This document shows positions 61,301-64,000 of a stretch of DNA of 64,000 nt, piece by piece. The translations under genes and the position numbers were made by a program. The stretch's first letter is position 1. Every line of letters starts with the position of its first letter. Origin of the DNA: CAZYME01 sp964648115 (GTDB lineage: Bacteria; Pseudomonadota; Gammaproteobacteria; Legionellales; Legionellaceae); contig CAZYME010000008.1 of assembly GCA_964648115.1 (NCBI GenBank), forward strand, positions 1 through 64,000, given 5' to 3'. The notes beneath the pieces were generated by a model. It saw nothing but the letters and a program-made list of their open reading frames with translations, ran no database searches and was not told the origin of the DNA.

Positions 61301-63213
61301 TGAAATAACTCTCGAATCTCATCAACTTTAAATACACTACCCCGCGTATAATGCATGGAAAAATCATTGATCCACGCAAGTTTTTCATCCTCAAATTTTA
61401 ATACGTATGGACGCTCACTAATTGCGCGTAAACCAAGGTTCTCAACAATAGGAATAACATCTGAGAGAGGAATAGTAACGTCATGCTGGTATATTTTAAG
61501 TCGGAAATTATCCGATAGCTCATCCAACGGTCTGTAGAAATTCAAACCTAATGAGTTTATTTCAGATAATTGCTCCATATGCTTGATATCAAAAACAGCG
61601 GTTCTAGGAGAGAAATTTGATGTGTAGGCCACTGGGAAGGCATTTTTATAGTGTGCAAATAAACTGTTACCCTTTTCTTCGCCAAAAGAATCTGCTAAAA
61701 AAAACTGCAAATCATCTGCCCATGAACGCCCAACTTCAATGAGTCTTTTTTCTATTTCCCTAAAATCAAACTCCACACTTTCTAAGGGATTAATACGAAT
61801 CATAAAATGTATGCGCGCTAAAACCGACTCGGAAAAATACGTGGAAAAAGTAATTTCTTGCGCGTTGAAACTTTCACTTAATACTTTTTCCATGGCTTGT
61901 CTAAGTTCTGTATTAAAACGCTCCTTCGGTACATAAACCAAACATGAGACAAACCTATGATAAACATCCATGCGAGCAAACATGCGAATACGACGCCGCT
62001 CTTGCATGTAAAAAACCCCCATGGCAATTTCCAATAACTCCTCTTCAGAGCCTTGAATCAAGTCATCTCTTGGCAATGTTTCAATAATATTGAGCAAAAC
62101 CTTGCCCGCGTGGCCACGCGGATTCAACCCGGAGTTCTTCATTATTAACGCCACTTTGTGGCGTAAGAAAGGGATGTGCTTTGGATTGGTGTTATAGGCT
62201 GCGGAAGTATATAAACCAATAATACGCCGCTCACCAATTACTTCGCCCTTCTGATTAAAACGTTTAACACCGATGTAATCAGTATAAGCATCTCGATGAA
62301 CCAATGCCTTGGTATTTGTTTTAGAGGTAACCAGAATACGTGAGGATAGGGTTAGCTCCCTAGCCTCTGGAGCCATAGCAGTAATGCTTCGTGCACTGGA
62401 CTTGCTTAATTCATCACGCAATAAACCCAAACCAGTTCCTGGTATAGCTTGTAAAATAGTTTCTTCGCTTTTACGCAACAATTCATAGTCACGAATACCA
62501 AGAAAAGTAAAATGATGATCCTCAGCCCACTCCAAAAAGGCTTTGGTTTCTTCAATTTCACTTTCATCCAATACAACTCGTGCATTATCTAATTCGTGGA
62601 TAATTTCCTGTACTTTCTCTCGCATTGGGAGCCAGTCATCAACCACAGCACGGTTATCCTCTAACACGTGCTCAAAATTACGATACAACTCTTCAAGAAT
62701 ATGAGGATCAGTTACCCTATCAATTTCCATCAATATAGGGGCTTCTGTTAATACATGTTCTGGTAGTGTTCCTTGACGTGGTAAAACAGCAGTGACTTCA
62801 TTGTCTTTATCACGAACGATATGAATACCACCCATATGGATGATTAAATGAGAGATTAAACCCATGCGATTTATAACTAGCCGCATTGAGTCAACCAAAA
62901 AAGGCATATCATCACAGATCACTTCAACTACAGTATGAGTGGTCTGCCAACCATGCCGCTCGAAATCAGGATTATAAATACGAATTTTAATTTCATGCGG
63001 AGCTCGGCGTTGGATAAGCGCCCAGAAGTTGATTGCTGCGCCATATAAATCATCAATGTTCCACTCACTGAGATCGTCTGGGGCTACTGTGGCATAAAAT
63101 TGGCGGACAAACTCAGCACAAAAACCAGCCTGATCCGAACTCATTTCTTTTTGTAGCTTATCAACTACGGCAGCAATGATTAGATCTTTGCCTTCTTCGA
63201 ACTTGTGAGACAT
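58336..63213 (-). CDS. gdhB: NAD-specific glutamate dehydrogenase, 180-kDa type
   Basis: The 1625-aa enzyme deaminates glutamate to 2-oxoglutarate with NAD. The long N-terminal ACT-like regulatory segments precede the catalytic core, with [26 protein letters not shown] (substrate-binding), [15 protein letters not shown] (catalytic Lys), [15 protein letters not shown] and [17 protein letters not shown]. Length and motifs match the GDH-180 family of Pseudomonas, Legionella and Rickettsia. It is monocistronic. It is a key enzyme for bacteria living on amino acids. Confidence 0.95.
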   Translation of the reverse strand: [1625 protein letters not shown]

Positions 63214-63299
63214 TCAGTAACCTCAATGAGACATTCAAACAAATTGCCACCAATTATATACATATACCTTGTGTACTACAAAGATCCGAGCTTTTCAAG

Positions 63300-63419
63300 A
63301 GAGTACTCATTCATCTGTGTCATCTTCGCGTAGGCGGGATCCATTCTGACTACTGGACTGTGCCTCATTGAAGATGGATTCCCGCCTACGCGGGAATGAC
63401 ACAGTTCTTTGAACACTCT
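63300..63419. repeat. Paired CCCGCGTAGGCGGG element with extended arms
   Basis: AGAGTACTCATTCATCTGTG and TCATCTTCGCGTAGGCGGGA face GGATTCCCGCCTACGCGGGA and ATGACACAGTTCTTTGAACA with CTCT, a 120-bp inverted-repeat unit upstream of the gdh promoter region. It is the longest-armed copy of this family besides 16482-16615. Confidence 0.85.
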
Positions 63420-63420
63420 C

Positions 63421-63918
63421 CTATTCAATACAAATTCGTGTTCGGATTTGCACCCAATCTGCTAAAGCGATCACATCAGCATTTCTCATGCGAACACAAC
63501 CACGCGAGCCCGGTATACCAAGTGGGGTGGTATCAGGTGTACCATGGATGTATATGTAACGCTCTAAACTATCTACCTGCCCGCCTTTGTTCCGCCCTGG
63601 CTCTAAGCCATCTAGCTGCAATATACGGGTTAAGATCCAATCTCTATCCGGAAATTGTGCAGCAAATTCAGGACTATATATTTCACCTGTCCAAACACGT
63701 CCTACAAACACACTGTTAACTGCACTACCTGAACCAATAATACTGTGAATCTGGTGCCAACCTCTGGGAGTACATTCACTCCCCATTTGCTCCCCAAGTC
63801 CATTTTTACCAGTAGAAACAGGATACGTGTAACAAAGCACATCATTTTCATAACAATGCATCAACTGGGATTGTGCCAGTATCATAATCAATTGATTATT
63901 AATAATTTTTTCAGTCAT
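63421..63918 (-). CDS. L,D-transpeptidase (YkuD domain) without a signal peptide
   Basis: The catalytic motif YIYIHGTPDTTPLG (His) and SRGCVRMRNADVI (Cys nucleophile) are intact. At 165 aa it is a bare YkuD domain. Unlike the lipoprotein enzyme at 1998 it has no signal peptide: the N-terminus MTEKIINNQLIMILAQSQ is not one. It may be exported another way, act in the cytosol, or be mis-started; no upstream Met is possible, since the previous gene overlaps. Its ATG overlaps the stop of an aldehyde dehydrogenase gene by 8 bp. Confidence 0.85.
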   Translation of the reverse strand: MTEKIINNQLIMILAQSQLMHCYENDVLCYTYPVSTGKNGLGEQMGSECTPRGWHQIHSIIGSGSAVNSVFVGRVWTGEIYSPEFAAQFPDRDWILTRILQLDGLEPGRNKGGQVDSLERYIYIHGTPDTTPLGIPGSRGCVRMRNADVIALADWVQIRTRICIE

Positions 63919-64000
63919 TAATCACTACCGTTTTTGTATTCACAAACTCTAAAATCCCCTCTCGTGATAATTCACGCCCAAACCCCGAATGTTTTATACC
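63911..64000 (-). CDS. Aldehyde dehydrogenase, C-terminal end (partial)
   Basis: The last 29 codons of a gene entering from the right edge read GIKHSGFGRELSREGILEFV and then NTKTVVIND. GxKxSGxGRE...GIxEFVNxKTV is the C-terminal signature of NAD(P)-aldehyde dehydrogenases, closest in style to succinate-semialdehyde dehydrogenases. The rest lies outside the window. The stop overlaps the start of the L,D-transpeptidase gene. Confidence 0.8.
   Translation of the reverse strand, partial: GIKHSGFGRELSREGILEFVNTKTVVIND

Noticed and set aside
3540..63420. CRISPR array built from the many short repeats
   Set aside because: The repeats are dispersed palindromes without regular spacing or unique spacers, and there are no cas genes.
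1..64000. tRNA or rRNA genes
   Set aside because: I scanned the gaps for tRNA-like cloverleaf ends and conserved rRNA segments and saw none.

Overview
The window looks like a chromosome segment of an AT-rich, host-associated gammaproteobacterium, most likely of the order Legionellales (Legionella, Coxiella, Aquicella or Berkiella relatives). The housekeeping blocks are typically gammaproteobacterial: scpA-scpB-rluB, lapAB-pyrF, serC-aroA-cmk-rpsA, sdhE-ygfX next to ygfZ, and cpxRA. Between them sit large, eukaryote-flavoured or orphan proteins of the kind Legionellales inject into host cells. One of these has a near-perfect PmrA-type box (two CTTAAT half-sites 11 bp apart) upstream. The lineage call and the effector calls are inference. 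A 10-N gap at 33733-33742 shows this is a draft scaffold.

Layout: (1) 1-9.2 kb: an orphan 577-aa protein, a lipoprotein L,D-transpeptidase, a 2OG-Fe(II) oxygenase-like protein, a small cytochrome c, a Tim44-like membrane protein, recJ with its COG4255 neighbour, an Mth938-domain protein and an apparently permuted PP2C phosphatase. (2) 9.2-18.2 kb: relA, rlmD, then rluB-scpB-scpA-trpS-yciO-rnm, all on the minus strand. (3) 18.2-22.6 kb: a 1001-aa hydrolase/coiled-coil effector candidate, then a secreted Cys-Gly-repeat peptide and a His-rich DUF6969-like protein. (4) 22.5-31.2 kb: ybeY-corC-cpxR-cpxA, a membrane protein, cdd, an orphan protein, a purine nucleoside phosphorylase and deoC. (5) 31.4-45 kb, minus strand: an EF-hand protein, ubiA-ubiC, a FimT-like pseudopilin, a family-4 uracil-DNA glycosylase, pyrF-lapB-lapA, rpsA-cmk-aroA-serC-gyrA. 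(6) 45-64 kb: gltA, glpK with a GMC oxidoreductase divergent from glpD, a 1455-aa multidomain giant, ygfX-sdhE/ygfZ, cytochrome b561, the 180-kDa-type NAD-glutamate dehydrogenase, a second L,D-transpeptidase and the end of an aldehyde dehydrogenase.

The genes fit a metabolism that burns amino acids (NAD-Gdh, possibly a semialdehyde dehydrogenase), glycerol 3-phosphate (GlpK/GlpD) and salvaged nucleosides (Cdd, PNP, DeoC) through citrate synthase and ubiquinone respiration (UbiC/UbiA). Regulation runs through the stringent response (RelA), the envelope-stress system CpxRA and probably PmrA.

The most striking structural feature is a dense population of short palindromic repeats of at least five families. 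Two copies of one family lie inside protein genes (rlmD and the COG4255 gene), read in the same frame, and add a shared peptide of about 33 residues, as Rickettsia palindromic elements do. Other copies supply ribosome-binding sites (deoC, fimT-like) or C-terminal tails (cpxA, ygfZ). One locus shows three families nested inside each other with an 11-bp target duplication. No rRNA, tRNA, CRISPR array or complete insertion sequence was seen.
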